This document shows, piece after piece, positions 1 through 8,676 of a stretch of 58,159 bases of DNA. The notes under the pieces are model-generated. The model was not told where the DNA came from. It did not search any database and saw only the letters and a list, made by a program, of their open reading frames with translations. Each line of letters starts with the position of its first letter. Positions within the stretch are counted from its first letter, which is position 1. Source of the stretch: AA29 sp041481445 (lineage in GTDB: Bacteria > Acidobacteriota > Vicinamibacteria > Fen-336); the NCBI GenBank assembly GCA_041481445.1, contig JBGPBV010000029.1:1-58159 (forward strand), written 5' to 3'. The position numbers and the translations under genes are program-made.

Positions 1-1560
1 GCGGGTCCGCCCCCTCCACCGCCCACGACCGGCTCCGTCCAGGGCGTGGCCTGGAACGACGTCAACGGGAACGGCACGCGCGAGCCGGGAGACAACGGCG
101 TGCCCGGTCTCCAGGTCTGCGTCTTCCCGACCGTGCCCCTCGCGTGTGCCACGACCGCCGCCGACGGGTCGTACCTCGTCCCCGGCCTCAGTCCGGGGAA
201 CGACCAGGTCTACATCCGGCTGCCCGGCGGCCGCGTCAGCACGACGCCGCGGACCATCGCCGTGACCGTCGCCGCGGGCGGACTCGCGACCGTGGGCTTC
301 GGGAGCTGGACGCCGCCGGTCCCGCCGTTCTCCCTCTTCGTGAACGCGGCCTGGGCGAAGTCGAACCTGCCCGTCCTCGCCACGACGCTCCCCCTGCGCC
401 TGGTCGCGAGCCCGACCTGTCCGGCGGTGTCGGTGACCGCGACCCTGGCCCTGGTGGGCGGCGCCCCGGTCACGCAGGCGATGGCGCCCCTGGGCGGCAA
501 CGCGTGGCAGGCGACGTTCCCGCCGCCGTTCTTCAGCGGGCCGACCTACCTCCTCACCGTGCAGGTCGCGTGCGCGGGCGGAGGCACGGAGACCATCGCC
601 GGCTCGCTCCTGTTCGTGGACCCGAGCGGCACCATCCTCGACGGCTGCACGGGCGCGCCCCTGGCCGGCGCCACCGTGACCCTGCTCAAGAACGAGCCCG
701 CGGGCAGCGCCACCTACGTGAGCCCGGACCCGAGCGAGACCATCCCGACCACCAACCCGGAGGTCACGGCCGCGGACGGCCTCTACGCCTGGGACGTGGT
801 GCCTGGACGATGGAAGGTCCAGGCCTCGAAGGCCGGCTATGACGGCGTCACCACCGCGCCCTTCGACGTGCCCCCGCCCGTCACCGGCCTCGACATCACG
901 CTCGTGCCCACGGCCGGATGCAATACCCCGCCCGTGGCAAACGACGACGCCTACGCCACCACCCAGGCCTCGGCCCTGAGCGTGCCCGCCCCGGGCTTGC
1001 TGGGCAACGACACCGACGCCGACCACCACGTGCTGACCGCGCGGCTCGTGAGCGGCCCCGCGAGCGGGACGCTCCTCCTCCGGCCCGACGGCTCGTTCAC
1101 GTATGCGCCGGCCCCGTCCTTCTCCGGGACCGACAGCTTCACCTACAAGGCCAGTGACGGCCAGGCCGAGTCGAACGTGGCCCGGGTGACGATCACCGTC
1201 CGCAAGGTCAACCGGCCGCCCGTCGCGCGCGACGACACCTACACGACGAAGCGGAACCGCGCGTTCTTCATCCCCGCGCCGGGAGTGCTGGGCAACGACT
1301 CGGATCCGGAGGGGGCGCGGCTGCGGGCGGCGCTGGTCCGCCGGACCGCGCACGGCTTCCTCTTCCTCGACCCGAGCGGCTGGTTCGCCTACCTGCCCGC
1401 GCCCGGATTCGTGGGGAAGGACACGTTCACGTACACGGCGAGCGACGGCGTCCAGGCCTCGAGCCCCGCCACCGTCACCATCAACGTGGTCCGCAGGCAC
1501 GACGGCGACCGCGACGACGACGACGACGACCACCACGACGAGCACGGTGGCCGGAGGTGA
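1..1560 (+). CDS. Secreted repeat protein with SdrD_B-like, carboxypeptidase-regulatory-like and tandem Big_9/cadherin-like domains (5' partial)
   Basis: The frame is open from base 1, so the N-terminus lies outside the window; 519 codons are present. Codons about 11-85 form an SdrD_B-like prealbumin-fold unit with the acidic loop NDVNGNGTREPGDNG. Codons about 215-305 form a second carboxypeptidase-regulatory-like unit (GAPLAGATVTLL, VVPGRWKVQA). Codons about 310-405 and 406-500 are two tandem cadherin-like/Big_9 units sharing LLGNDTDAD / VLGNDSDPE, a PAPxFxGxDxFTY core and ASDG. The C-terminus is a short charged tail of Asp, His and Arg with six consecutive Asp. No sortase motif or C-terminal membrane helix is visible. 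Such proteins are usually exported surface or matrix proteins that bind calcium; that role is inferred from the domains. It converges on sixA 13 bases away. Confidence 0.85.
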   Translation, partial: AGPPPPPPTTGSVQGVAWNDVNGNGTREPGDNGVPGLQVCVFPTVPLACATTAADGSYLVPGLSPGNDQVYIRLPGGRVSTTPRTIAVTVAAGGLATVGFGSWTPPVPPFSLFVNAAWAKSNLPVLATTLPLRLVASPTCPAVSVTATLALVGGAPVTQAMAPLGGNAWQATFPPPFFSGPTYLLTVQVACAGGGTETIAGSLLFVDPSGTILDGCTGAPLAGATVTLLKNEPAGSATYVSPDPSETIPTTNPEVTAADGLYAWDVVPGRWKVQASKAGYDGVTTAPFDVPPPVTGLDITLVPTAGCNTPPVANDDAYATTQASALSVPAPGLLGNDTDADHHVLTARLVSGPASGTLLLRPDGSFTYAPAPSFSGTDSFTYKASDGQAESNVARVTITVRKVNRPPVARDDTYTTKRNRAFFIPAPGVLGNDSDPEGARLRAALVRRTAHGFLFLDPSGWFAYLPAPGFVGKDTFTYTASDGVQASSPATVTINVVRRHDGDRDDDDDDHHDEHGGRR

Positions 1561-1573
1561 GGGCCGCTAGAGG

Positions 1574-2071
1574 CTACTCGTCGCCCGCGGCCTCGCGCAG
1601 CACCCGCGGCGGCACGTACCAGATGAGCGCGCCCCCGTCCGCCATCCGGCGCGGCACGTCGAGGAGGGCGGCCCCGCCCTTCTTGAAGGTGAGGCGCTCG
1701 GAGGCGCTGGTGCCGAGCAACCCGGCCACGAGCCCGGAGACGTCGGGCTCGTGGCCGAAGAGGGCCACGACCCCCTTGTCGGCGTGCGCGTCGACCACGG
1801 CCGCGATCTCCTCGAAGCTGCCGCCGGCCAGGGCGTCCGCCTCGACGGGCTCGACCTTGCCCCAGGCCTCGGCCGCGATCTCCGCGGTCTGACGGGCGCG
1901 CACGAGCGGGCTGGTGAGGAGGACGTCCGGGCGCCGGCAGATCCGGGCCAGCCCGCGGGCGGCGGCCCGGAACCGCTTCTCGCCGCGGGGGGTGAGCGGC
2001 CTCTCGTCCTCGCGCACGTCCGGCGACCCGTGGGGAACGGCGATGGCGTGGCGGACGATCAAGAGGCGCAT
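1574..2071 (-). CDS. sixA: SixA-type phosphohistidine phosphatase
   Basis: 165 aa histidine-phosphatase-superfamily protein, the usual length of SixA. The catalytic RH motif is at the N-terminus (LLIVRHAIAV, His8), a TSPLVRARQTAEI block follows at about 53-65, and the second histidine lies in LFGHEPDVSGL near residue 105. Known SixA enzymes remove phosphate from phosphohistidine, for example on histidine-containing phosphotransfer proteins; the substrate here is not shown by the sequence. ATG at 2071 follows the purine-rich GAGGTAGAGAC. It lies 9 bases downstream of the CHAD gene in the same direction, so the two form one unit. SixA next to CHAD, Ppx and Ppk suggests a link to phosphate or polyphosphate biology. 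Confidence 0.85.
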   Translation of the reverse strand: MRLLIVRHAIAVPHGSPDVREDERPLTPRGEKRFRAAARGLARICRRPDVLLTSPLVRARQTAEIAAEAWGKVEPVEADALAGGSFEEIAAVVDAHADKGVVALFGHEPDVSGLVAGLLGTSASERLTFKKGGAALLDVPRRMADGGALIWYVPPRVLREAAGDE

Positions 2072-2080
2072 GTCTCTACC

Positions 2081-2953
2081 TCAAGCCGCCGGGCGCGACT
2101 GGCCCATCGCGGCCAGGGCCCGCGCGATGACTTCCGTGGGGGGGAGGGCGAAGAACGCGCGGTGCGCGGCCTCCGTCTTCTCCTGGAACACCGCCTTCAG
2201 GGCGGAGGCCTCGGCGGCGGCGGCGGCCTCGCCCCGCGTCTGGCAGGCCGCGGCCTGGCGGCCGAGCCATTCCGCCAGCACGTACGTGTCGTGCAGGGAG
2301 CCGAGCTGGTCCTGCAGGCGACGCAGGTCGTCCACCGCCGCCGGCGGCAGGCCCTTCAAGGCGCCGGCCAGCTCGGAGGTGTAGCGCAGGCGCCGGATGC
2401 GCCGGCGCAGCCGGTGCAGGGCGACGGGGTCGAAGCGGTCGCCCAGAGCGGCCAGGAGGGCCAGCGTCTCCGCTCCGTCCTGGTCGCGCCGCTCGCGCAG
2501 CCGCCGCTGGACGGCGAAGAAGCCGTCGCTCCGCCGGGACAGGACCCGCAGGTCTCGCCGGAGCCGGGCGATCTCGAGGTCCAGCAGGGCCTCCGCCATG
2601 CGCCCGCGCCCCCGCGCGCGCGCGGCCCGGAGCCGCCGCCCCAGGAGCCGCCGCTCCGCCGTCGGCGTGCCCTTCGCCATCTCCTCCTCGAAAAGGGCCA
2701 CGCTCACGTCGAAGTCGCGGCTGAGCCCGCCCACGCGGGTGAGCGCCCTCAGCAGGCGCAGGCTGCGGCGCACGCGCCGCCCCTCCGGTTTGTGGACCAG
2801 GAGGGGGAGGGCGACGCGCAGGCGGCGGCCGGCCACGCGCATCTGGTGGAGGTCCTCTTCGCTGCCGGCCAGGGCCTTGGGGAGGCGGCGGAAGACCGTC
2901 CGGATGCGCTGCCGGAGGAGCGGGGCGACGCGATCGGCTGGGTGGGGATTCAC
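2081..2953 (-). CDS. CHAD domain protein (polyphosphate-associated)
   Basis: 290 aa protein made almost entirely of a CHAD domain: an all-helical, strongly basic protein with repeated Arg-rich amphipathic helices and conserved histidines (HQMRVAGRRLRVAL near 35-48, LHRLRRRIRRLRYTSELA near 178-195, LQDQLGSLHDTYVLAEWL near 213-230). CHAD domains are known to bind inorganic polyphosphate and localise to polyphosphate granules. GTG at 2953 is the first start after a good promoter-like sequence. The gene is divergent from two Ppx/GppA genes and ppk1, which supports the polyphosphate assignment. No CYTH (triphosphatase) domain is fused, unlike many CHAD proteins. Confidence 0.85.
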   Translation of the reverse strand: MNPHPADRVAPLLRQRIRTVFRRLPKALAGSEEDLHQMRVAGRRLRVALPLLVHKPEGRRVRRSLRLLRALTRVGGLSRDFDVSVALFEEEMAKGTPTAERRLLGRRLRAARARGRGRMAEALLDLEIARLRRDLRVLSRRSDGFFAVQRRLRERRDQDGAETLALLAALGDRFDPVALHRLRRRIRRLRYTSELAGALKGLPPAAVDDLRRLQDQLGSLHDTYVLAEWLGRQAAACQTRGEAAAAAEASALKAVFQEKTEAAHRAFFALPPTEVIARALAAMGQSRPAA

Positions 2954-2977
2954 GGGGAAGTCGCCGGAAAGTCACGG

Positions 2978-3007
2978 AGACTAGCACAGGATGACACGCG
3001 CCGCCAA
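2978..3007 (-). promoter_or_regulatory. Sigma70-like promoter for the CHAD-sixA unit
   Basis: Read on the minus strand, TTGGCG (3007-3002) and TAGTCT (2983-2978) are separated by 18 bases, and the start codon follows 24 bases after the -10. Four of six bases match in each hexamer. The region is shared with the divergent ppx promoter. Prediction from sequence only. Confidence 0.45.
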
Positions 3008-3038
3008 GGATTGCCATCGGGCCGATGATGCACTTGAG

Positions 3039-3044
3039 TAGAAT
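3039..3044 (+). promoter_or_regulatory. Leaderless-type -10 element (TAGAAT) for the ppx-ppk1 operon
   Basis: TAGAAT ends 7 bases before the ATG at 3052, and no Shine-Dalgarno sequence lies between them. That spacing puts the predicted transcription start at or next to the A of the start codon, the layout of a leaderless mRNA. The same TAGAAT-N(5-7)-start arrangement recurs elsewhere in the window. Confidence 0.5.
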
Positions 3045-3051
3045 GACTTAG

Positions 3052-4692
3052 ATGAAGATCGCGGCCATCGACCTGGGCAGCAACTCCTTCCATGTCGTGC
3101 TGGTGGAGACGCTGCGCCAGGGGGCGTTCCGGGTCATCGGCACGGACAAGGAGATGGTGCGCCTCGGCGCGCGCACCCTCTCGCGCGGGAAGCTGCCCGC
3201 CTCGGCCATGGCGCGCGGCCTCGACGCGCTGCGGAAGTACAAGCGCCTGGCCGACAGCGCGGGCGCGGAGAAGATCCTGGCCGTGGCCACCTCCGCCATC
3301 CGGGAGGCCACCAACGGCGAGGACTTCCTGGAGCGGGCCGGCCAGGAGCTCGGCATCTGGCCGCGCACCATCCCCGGGGACGAGGAGGCGCGCCTCATCT
3401 ACCTGGCCGTCCTGCACAGCATCCATCTCGAGGGCCGGCGCGCCCTCGTCCTCGACATCGGCGGCGGCAGCGTCGAGCTCGCGGTGGGGGGCGGCCAGGG
3501 GATGGAGTACGGCGTGTGCGAGAAGCTCGGAGTGCTGCGCACGAGCGAGGAGTTCGTCAAGAGCGATCCCCTCTCGTCCAAGGACGAGGCGCGGCTGGTC
3601 AAGCACGTGGAGAGGACGCTGGCCCCCCACCGGGCCCGGCTGCGCTCGTCCGGCTTCGAGTGCGCGATCGGGACCTCGGGCACCATCCTGGCCGTGGGCG
3701 CCCTCGCCCTGAAGCGGGCGGGGGAGGCGGTGCCGGAGCCGCTGCACCACGTCACCGTCTCCGCCGAGCAGATCCACGCCGCGCGCAAGTGGCTGGTCGC
3801 GTCCGACCTCAAGACGCGCCTCAAGACGGACGGCCTGGACGAGGCCCGCGCCGACATCATCGTGGCGGGGGCGGTGGTGATCGACACCATCCTGCAGGAG
3901 CTGGGCGTCCGCGAGCTGATCCTGTGCCAGTGGGCGCTGCGGGAAGGGATCATCCTCGACTACATCCACGGGCACCGGCGCTCGCTGGCGCGCGCGGAGG
4001 CCTATCCCGACGTGCGGCGGCGCTCGGTGGTGAGCCTGGCCGAGCGCTGCCAGTGGCACGAGAAGCACGCGCGCAAGGTCGCGGAGCTGTCGCTGGCCCT
4101 GTTCGACGCCACCGCGAAGCAGCACGGCCTGGGGGAGGGCGAGCGGGCGCAGCTCGAGTACGCGGCCCTCCTGCACGACATCGGGCACCACATCGCCTAC
4201 ACGAACCACCACAAGCACACGTACTACCTGATCAAGAACGGCGAGCTGCGCGGGTTCACGCCCCTCGAGGTCGAGGTCATCGCCACCATCGCGCGCTATC
4301 ACCGCCGCGGCCGGCCCCGCCGGAAGCACCTGGAGTTCGGGGCCCTGCCCCGCGCGCAGCGCCGCACGGTGGAGGTGCTGGCCGGCTACCTGCGGCTGGG
4401 GGACGCCCTCGACCGCAGCCATCGCCAGATCGTCCGCGCCCTGCAGGTCTCCGCCCGAGGGAGCCGCCTCCGCGTCCATCTCGACGTGACCGCGGATCCG
4501 GCCCTCGAGGTGTGGGGCGCGCCGCGCCGGGCCGAGCTGCTGGAGCGGATGCTGGGGATGACGATCCACGTCGAGGCGGGAGATGCGCCCGAGGTCGCCG
4601 CTCCCGCGATCGGCCCGCTGGCGTCCGGCGAGGCCGCGGCCGGCCCCTCCGCCGGCGCCGGCCGCGCTCCGATGAGGGCGACGGAGCCCTGA
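3052..4692 (+). CDS. ppx: Ppx/GppA family exopolyphosphatase with C-terminal HD domain
   Basis: 546 aa. Residues 1-300 are an ASKHA-fold Ppx/GppA domain with intact phosphate loops: IAAIDLGSNSFHVVL at the N-terminus, LVLDIGGGSVELAV near 130-143 and IGTSGTILAVG near 206-216. Residues about 325-500 are an HD-type domain with LLHDIGHHIAYTNHHKH (about 378-394). Family members hydrolyse polyphosphate end to end or (p)ppGpp; the long HD-bearing architecture resembles E. coli Ppx. The last 30 residues are a Gly/Ala/Pro-rich tail. The gene stops in TGATG, overlapping the next start by one base, and forms an operon with a second Ppx-like gene and ppk1. Confidence 0.9.
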   Translation: MKIAAIDLGSNSFHVVLVETLRQGAFRVIGTDKEMVRLGARTLSRGKLPASAMARGLDALRKYKRLADSAGAEKILAVATSAIREATNGEDFLERAGQELGIWPRTIPGDEEARLIYLAVLHSIHLEGRRALVLDIGGGSVELAVGGGQGMEYGVCEKLGVLRTSEEFVKSDPLSSKDEARLVKHVERTLAPHRARLRSSGFECAIGTSGTILAVGALALKRAGEAVPEPLHHVTVSAEQIHAARKWLVASDLKTRLKTDGLDEARADIIVAGAVVIDTILQELGVRELILCQWALREGIILDYIHGHRRSLARAEAYPDVRRRSVVSLAERCQWHEKHARKVAELSLALFDATAKQHGLGEGERAQLEYAALLHDIGHHIAYTNHHKHTYYLIKNGELRGFTPLEVEVIATIARYHRRGRPRRKHLEFGALPRAQRRTVEVLAGYLRLGDALDRSHRQIVRALQVSARGSRLRVHLDVTADPALEVWGAPRRAELLERMLGMTIHVEAGDAPEVAAPAIGPLASGEAAAGPSAGAGRAPMRATEP

Positions 4693-6302
4693 TGGCGCGC
4701 AAGAACACGCTCCCGCAGCCCGTCTCCGCGCCCGCGGTACCGGCGCCCGCGCCATCGTCGCGTCCGGTGGCGGTGGTGGACATGGGGGCGAGCGCGATCC
4801 GCCTCGTCGTCGCGGAGCCGACGCCCGAAGGCACCCTCCACCAGCTGGAGGAGGTCTCGCGCGGGGTCCTCCTGGGAAAGGACACCTTCACCCACGGCCG
4901 CCTCGGCGCGGCCACCATCGAGGCCACGCTCAAGGCGCTGGAAGGCTTCCGCCGGATCATGGACACCTACGGCGTCGTCCGCTACCGCGCGGTGGCCACG
5001 AGCGCGGTGCGGGAAGCCAGCAACGCGGACGCCTTCCTGGACCGCGTGCGCCTGCGCACCGGCCTCGAGGTCGAGGTCATCGACGGCTCCGAGGAGAACC
5101 GCCTCACCTACCTCGCGGTGCGCGAGCGCCTGGCCCAGCACCCGGCCCTGGTGGAGGGCGACGCCCTCCTCGTCGAGGTGGGGGGCGGCAGCGCGGACAT
5201 CTCGTTCCTCCGCAAGGGCCAGCCCATCCACTCCGGGACCTACCCGCTGGGATCGATCCGGATGCGGCAGAGCCTGGGCGGATGGCAGGGCAGCCACGAG
5301 CAGGGCACGCGCCTGCTCGTCCGCCACATCCACAACGTCGTGGACGACATCCGGCGCGAGATGCCGATGCGCGAGGCCAGGCACATGATCGCGCTGGGGG
5401 GCGACGTGCGTTTCGCCGCCGTGCAGATCGTGGGCGACCTGCCCGAAGGCGAGATGCCCGTCTTCGACCGCGACTCCTTCATCCGTCTCGTGGACTCGCT
5501 CGTCGGCTATGACACCGAGCAGCTCGTGGAGAAGTACCGGCTCCCGCAATCGGAGGCGGAGACGCTGGTGCCCGCCCTGCTCGCCTACCGGGAGCTGCTG
5601 CTCGAGACCTCCGCCGAACGCATCACCGTCCCCGACGCCTCCCTGCGCAACGGCCTCCTCCTCGACCTCGTGCGCAGCGACCAGCCGCAGGGGATCGAGG
5701 ACTTCCGCAAGCAGGTCCTCTCCAGCGCGGCCGCCCTGGGCGAGCGCTACCGCTACGACGCGCCCCACGCCCGCAACGTGGCCGACCTCGCCGTGCGCCT
5801 GTTCGACGATCTGCGCAGCGAGCACGGCCTCTCCGACCGCGACCGCCTGCTGCTGGAGGTGGCCGCCCTCCTCCACGACATCGGCAACTACGTCAACATC
5901 CGCGGCCACCACAAGCACAGCCAGTACCTGATCGCCGCCTCCGAGATCTTCGGCCTGAGCCAGGAGGAGATGCACGTGGTGTCGAACGTGGCCCGCTACC
6001 ACCGCCGCGCCATCCCCTCCAAGTCCCACCTGCCCTACATGGCCCTGGACCGCGAGGCGCGCATCGACGTCAACAAGCTCTCCGCGATCCTGCGCCTGGC
6101 CAACGCCCTCGACGCCGACCACCTCCAGAAGGTGAAGGACGTCCACATCGTGGACGAGGAGGGCAACTGGGCCCTGGAGGTCGAGGGGGCGGGCGACCTC
6201 ACGATGGAGCGCCTGGCCTCGCTGGCCCGCGCCGACTACCTGACCGAGGTCTTCGGGCGCAAGGTCGTCTTCCGGGAAGCCAGGCCGCGCCCGTGGCCCT
6301 GA
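4692..6302 (+). CDS. Second Ppx/GppA-HD protein with altered phosphate-1 motif
   Basis: 536 aa, starting at ATG 4692 within the TGATG overlap. A Pro/Ala-rich leader of about 25 residues precedes the ASKHA domain. The first phosphate loop reads VVDMGASAIRLVV rather than the DxGSNS form of its upstream neighbour, and the second reads LLVEVGGGSADI. The C-terminal HD domain is intact (LLHDIGNYVNIRGHHKH, about 394-410). It is a paralogue of the upstream gene with the same domain order. Loss of the usual Asn/Ser in the first loop may reduce or change hydrolysis, so a regulatory or guanosine-phosphate role is as likely as exopolyphosphatase. The end overlaps ppk1 by 10 bases, implying coupled translation. 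Confidence 0.85.
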   Translation: MARKNTLPQPVSAPAVPAPAPSSRPVAVVDMGASAIRLVVAEPTPEGTLHQLEEVSRGVLLGKDTFTHGRLGAATIEATLKALEGFRRIMDTYGVVRYRAVATSAVREASNADAFLDRVRLRTGLEVEVIDGSEENRLTYLAVRERLAQHPALVEGDALLVEVGGGSADISFLRKGQPIHSGTYPLGSIRMRQSLGGWQGSHEQGTRLLVRHIHNVVDDIRREMPMREARHMIALGGDVRFAAVQIVGDLPEGEMPVFDRDSFIRLVDSLVGYDTEQLVEKYRLPQSEAETLVPALLAYRELLLETSAERITVPDASLRNGLLLDLVRSDQPQGIEDFRKQVLSSAAALGERYRYDAPHARNVADLAVRLFDDLRSEHGLSDRDRLLLEVAALLHDIGNYVNIRGHHKHSQYLIAASEIFGLSQEEMHVVSNVARYHRRAIPSKSHLPYMALDREARIDVNKLSAILRLANALDADHLQKVKDVHIVDEEGNWALEVEGAGDLTMERLASLARADYLTEVFGRKVVFREARPRPWP

Positions 6303-8470
6303 CCAAGGCCGAGGCCAAGTCCCGGAAGAAGGAGCCCGAGCTCTTCCTCAACCGCGAGCTGAGCTGGCTCGAGTTCAACCATCGCGTCCTCGAGGAGGCG
6401 ATGGACCCGACCACGCCCCTGCTCGACCGCTTGAAGTTCGCGATCATCGTCTCCACCAACCTCGACGAGTTCTTCATGGTGCGCGTGGGGGCCCTCAAGC
6501 ACGCGATCGAGGAGGGCGACGCCAACCCCGACCTGGCCGGCCTGCGGCCGCGGCAGCAGCTCACCGCCGTGTCCGAGCGCGCGCACGAGATGGTCGAGCG
6601 GCTGGGGCGCACGTTGACGGAGGAGATCCTGCCGCCCCTGGGCGAGCGCGGCATCCGCTTCGTCCCCTACAAGGAGCTGGAGGAGGCGCCGCGGGCCTTC
6701 CTCGGCCGCTACTTCACGGCCGAGGTCCTGCCCGCGCTGACCCCGCTCGCCATCGACGTCTCGCGGCCGTTCCCCCAGCTCGCGAACCTGAGCCTCAACC
6801 TCGCGATCCTGCTCGCGCCCCCGGAGGGCGAGGAGCGGCCGCGGCTGGCCGTGGTCCAGGTGCCGGCCGGCCTGCGCCGCCTGGTGCGGCCGCTGGGCGG
6901 CGACGGCAACACGTACGTCCTGCTCGAGGAGATCATCCGGGCCGAGCTGGGCGCGCTCTTCCCCGGCCAGACCATCCTGGAGGCGGCCGCCTTCCGCGTC
7001 GCCCGCGACGCGGAGATGCAGCTCGACGAAGAGGGCGGGCGCGACTACCTGGCCGCGGTGGAGGAGGAGCTGCGCAAGCGGCGCCTGAGCCGCGTGGTCC
7101 GCCTGGAGGTGGAGCAGGGGATGGGCGACACCCTGCTCGGAATCCTCGTCCAGCGGCTGGAGATCGAGGTGCCGGACGTGTACTACGTCCGCGGGCCCCT
7201 CGACGTCCGCGCGCTGTGGCCCCTGGTCGAGCTGCCCACGCTCGAGGCCCTGCGCGAGCCGCCCCTCAAGCCGCAGATGTCCCTGGAGCCGCGCGAGGTC
7301 GAGGACATCTTCGCCCGCGTGGCCCAGGGCGAGGTGCTGATCCACCATCCGTACGAGTCCTTCGATCCCGTGACCGCGTTCGTGTCGCAGGCGGCGGCCG
7401 ATCCCGACGTCCTCGCCATCAAGCAGACGCTGTACCGGACGAGCGGGGACAGCCCTGTCGTGCAGGCCCTCTCGCGGGCGGCGGAGGCGGGCAAGCAGGT
7501 GACGGTCATCGTGGAGCTGATGGCCCGCTTCGACGAGCAGTCCAACATCAGGTGGGCCCGCTCGCTCGAGCAGTCGGGCGCCCACGTCATCTACGGGATC
7601 CACGGGTACAAGGTGCACGCCAAGATCTGCCTGGTCGTGCGCCGCGGGCCGCAGGGCATCGAGCGCTACGTCCACCTGGGCACCGGGAACTACAACGAGA
7701 AGACGGCGCGCATCTACACCGACTTCGGCCTCATGACTGCGGACCGCGCCATCGGCGAAGACGCCTCCGCGTTCTTCAACGCCCTCACCGGCTTCTCGGA
7801 CCCGCCGCGCATGAAGAAGCTGGCCATGGCCCCGACCACCCTGCGCGAGCGGGTCGTGCGCCTCATCCAGCGCGAGCAGCGCCGGGCGGAAGAGGGCCAG
7901 CCCGCGGAGATCCGGGCCAAGATGAACTCGCTCGTGGACGAGGAGATGATCCGCGCCCTCTACGACGCCAGCAAGGCCGGGGTGCGGATCCGCCTGAACG
8001 TGCGCGGCATCTGCTGCCTGCGCCCGGGGGTCAAGGGGGTGAGCGAGACCATCGAGGTCGTCTCCATCGTGGACCGCTTCCTCGAGCACTCGCGCGTCTT
8101 CCACTTCCGCAACGGGGGCGAGGACGAGGTCTACCTCTCGAGCGCGGACTGGATGCCGCGCAACCTCGACCGGCGCCTCGAGCTGCTCTTCCCGGTCGCG
8201 CTGGAGAGCCGCAAGAAGGTCCTCGACGTCCTCGACGCGATGTTCCTCGACAACGTCAAGGCGCGCCGCCTTCAGCCGGACGGGACGTACCGCCGCCGCA
8301 AGCCCGCGCGGGGCGAGGAGCCGTTCCACGCCCAGGTCCACCTGTACCGCCAGACCAAGCTCACGCTCGAGCGTGCGCGGGCGGGGGCGGCGGTCACGCT
8401 GGAGCCGATGAGCCTGGCCGACGCCGTCACCGCGGCCAAGGGCGGAGGGACGGCGCCCCCGGAGGGCTGA
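6293..8470 (+). CDS. ppk1: Polyphosphate kinase 1
   Basis: 725 aa, normal PPK1 length. Order of domains: N-terminal helical domain (FLNRELSWLEFNHRVLEEA, 17-35), head domain, then two PLD-like catalytic domains. Signature pieces are FVSQAAADPDVLAIKQTLYRT, GIHGYKVHAKICLV (the phosphorylated-His motif), YVHLGTGNYNEKTARIYTDFGL and the C-terminal SSADWMPRNLDRR. It polymerises the gamma-phosphate of ATP into polyphosphate, reversibly. The GTG start at 6293 lies inside the previous gene. Placing ppk1 in one operon with two Ppx-like proteins combines synthesis and breakdown. Confidence 0.97.
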   Translation: MALTKAEAKSRKKEPELFLNRELSWLEFNHRVLEEAMDPTTPLLDRLKFAIIVSTNLDEFFMVRVGALKHAIEEGDANPDLAGLRPRQQLTAVSERAHEMVERLGRTLTEEILPPLGERGIRFVPYKELEEAPRAFLGRYFTAEVLPALTPLAIDVSRPFPQLANLSLNLAILLAPPEGEERPRLAVVQVPAGLRRLVRPLGGDGNTYVLLEEIIRAELGALFPGQTILEAAAFRVARDAEMQLDEEGGRDYLAAVEEELRKRRLSRVVRLEVEQGMGDTLLGILVQRLEIEVPDVYYVRGPLDVRALWPLVELPTLEALREPPLKPQMSLEPREVEDIFARVAQGEVLIHHPYESFDPVTAFVSQAAADPDVLAIKQTLYRTSGDSPVVQALSRAAEAGKQVTVIVELMARFDEQSNIRWARSLEQSGAHVIYGIHGYKVHAKICLVVRRGPQGIERYVHLGTGNYNEKTARIYTDFGLMTADRAIGEDASAFFNALTGFSDPPRMKKLAMAPTTLRERVVRLIQREQRRAEEGQPAEIRAKMNSLVDEEMIRALYDASKAGVRIRLNVRGICCLRPGVKGVSETIEVVSIVDRFLEHSRVFHFRNGGEDEVYLSSADWMPRNLDRRLELLFPVALESRKKVLDVLDAMFLDNVKARRLQPDGTYRRRKPARGEEPFHAQVHLYRQTKLTLERARAGAAVTLEPMSLADAVTAAKGGGTAPPEG

Positions 8471-8562
8471 AGCTCAGCAGCCGCCGTCCGTTAATCGCCT
8501 CCTAAACAGTCGCAAAACGTGCGAAACCGCCATGTCGCACAACTGTGGCGCGCGTTATCGAA

Positions 8563-8595
8563 TATTTGCGCCACGTCTCTTGACTGGCGCAAATA
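8563..8595. repeat. Perfect 11-bp inverted repeat with 11-base spacer
   Basis: TATTTGCGCCA at 8563-8573 is the exact reverse complement of TGGCGCAAATA at 8585-8595. It lies 92 bases after ppk1 and about 80 bases before the first small gene of the AT-rich island. No T-run follows on either strand, so it is not a classical terminator; an operator or recombination-linked repeat is possible. The rest of 8471-8676 holds a smaller 6-bp inverted repeat (GTGCGA 8519, TCGCAC 8535) and no convincing gene. Confidence 0.7.
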
Positions 8596-8676
8596 CTCGG
8601 ATATTGTCGCCTCCATCTGCCCCAACCAGACCATGCGCACAAGTGGACGACCCGCGTTGCGCTCGGTACCTCGGGG

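Noticed and set aside
2950..4755. 601-codon open frame on the minus strand opposite ppx
   Set aside because: It is the mirror of a GC-rich gene with strong third-position bias; its translation is Arg/Gly/His-rich with no recognisable domain, while the plus strand encodes an intact Ppx/GppA protein.
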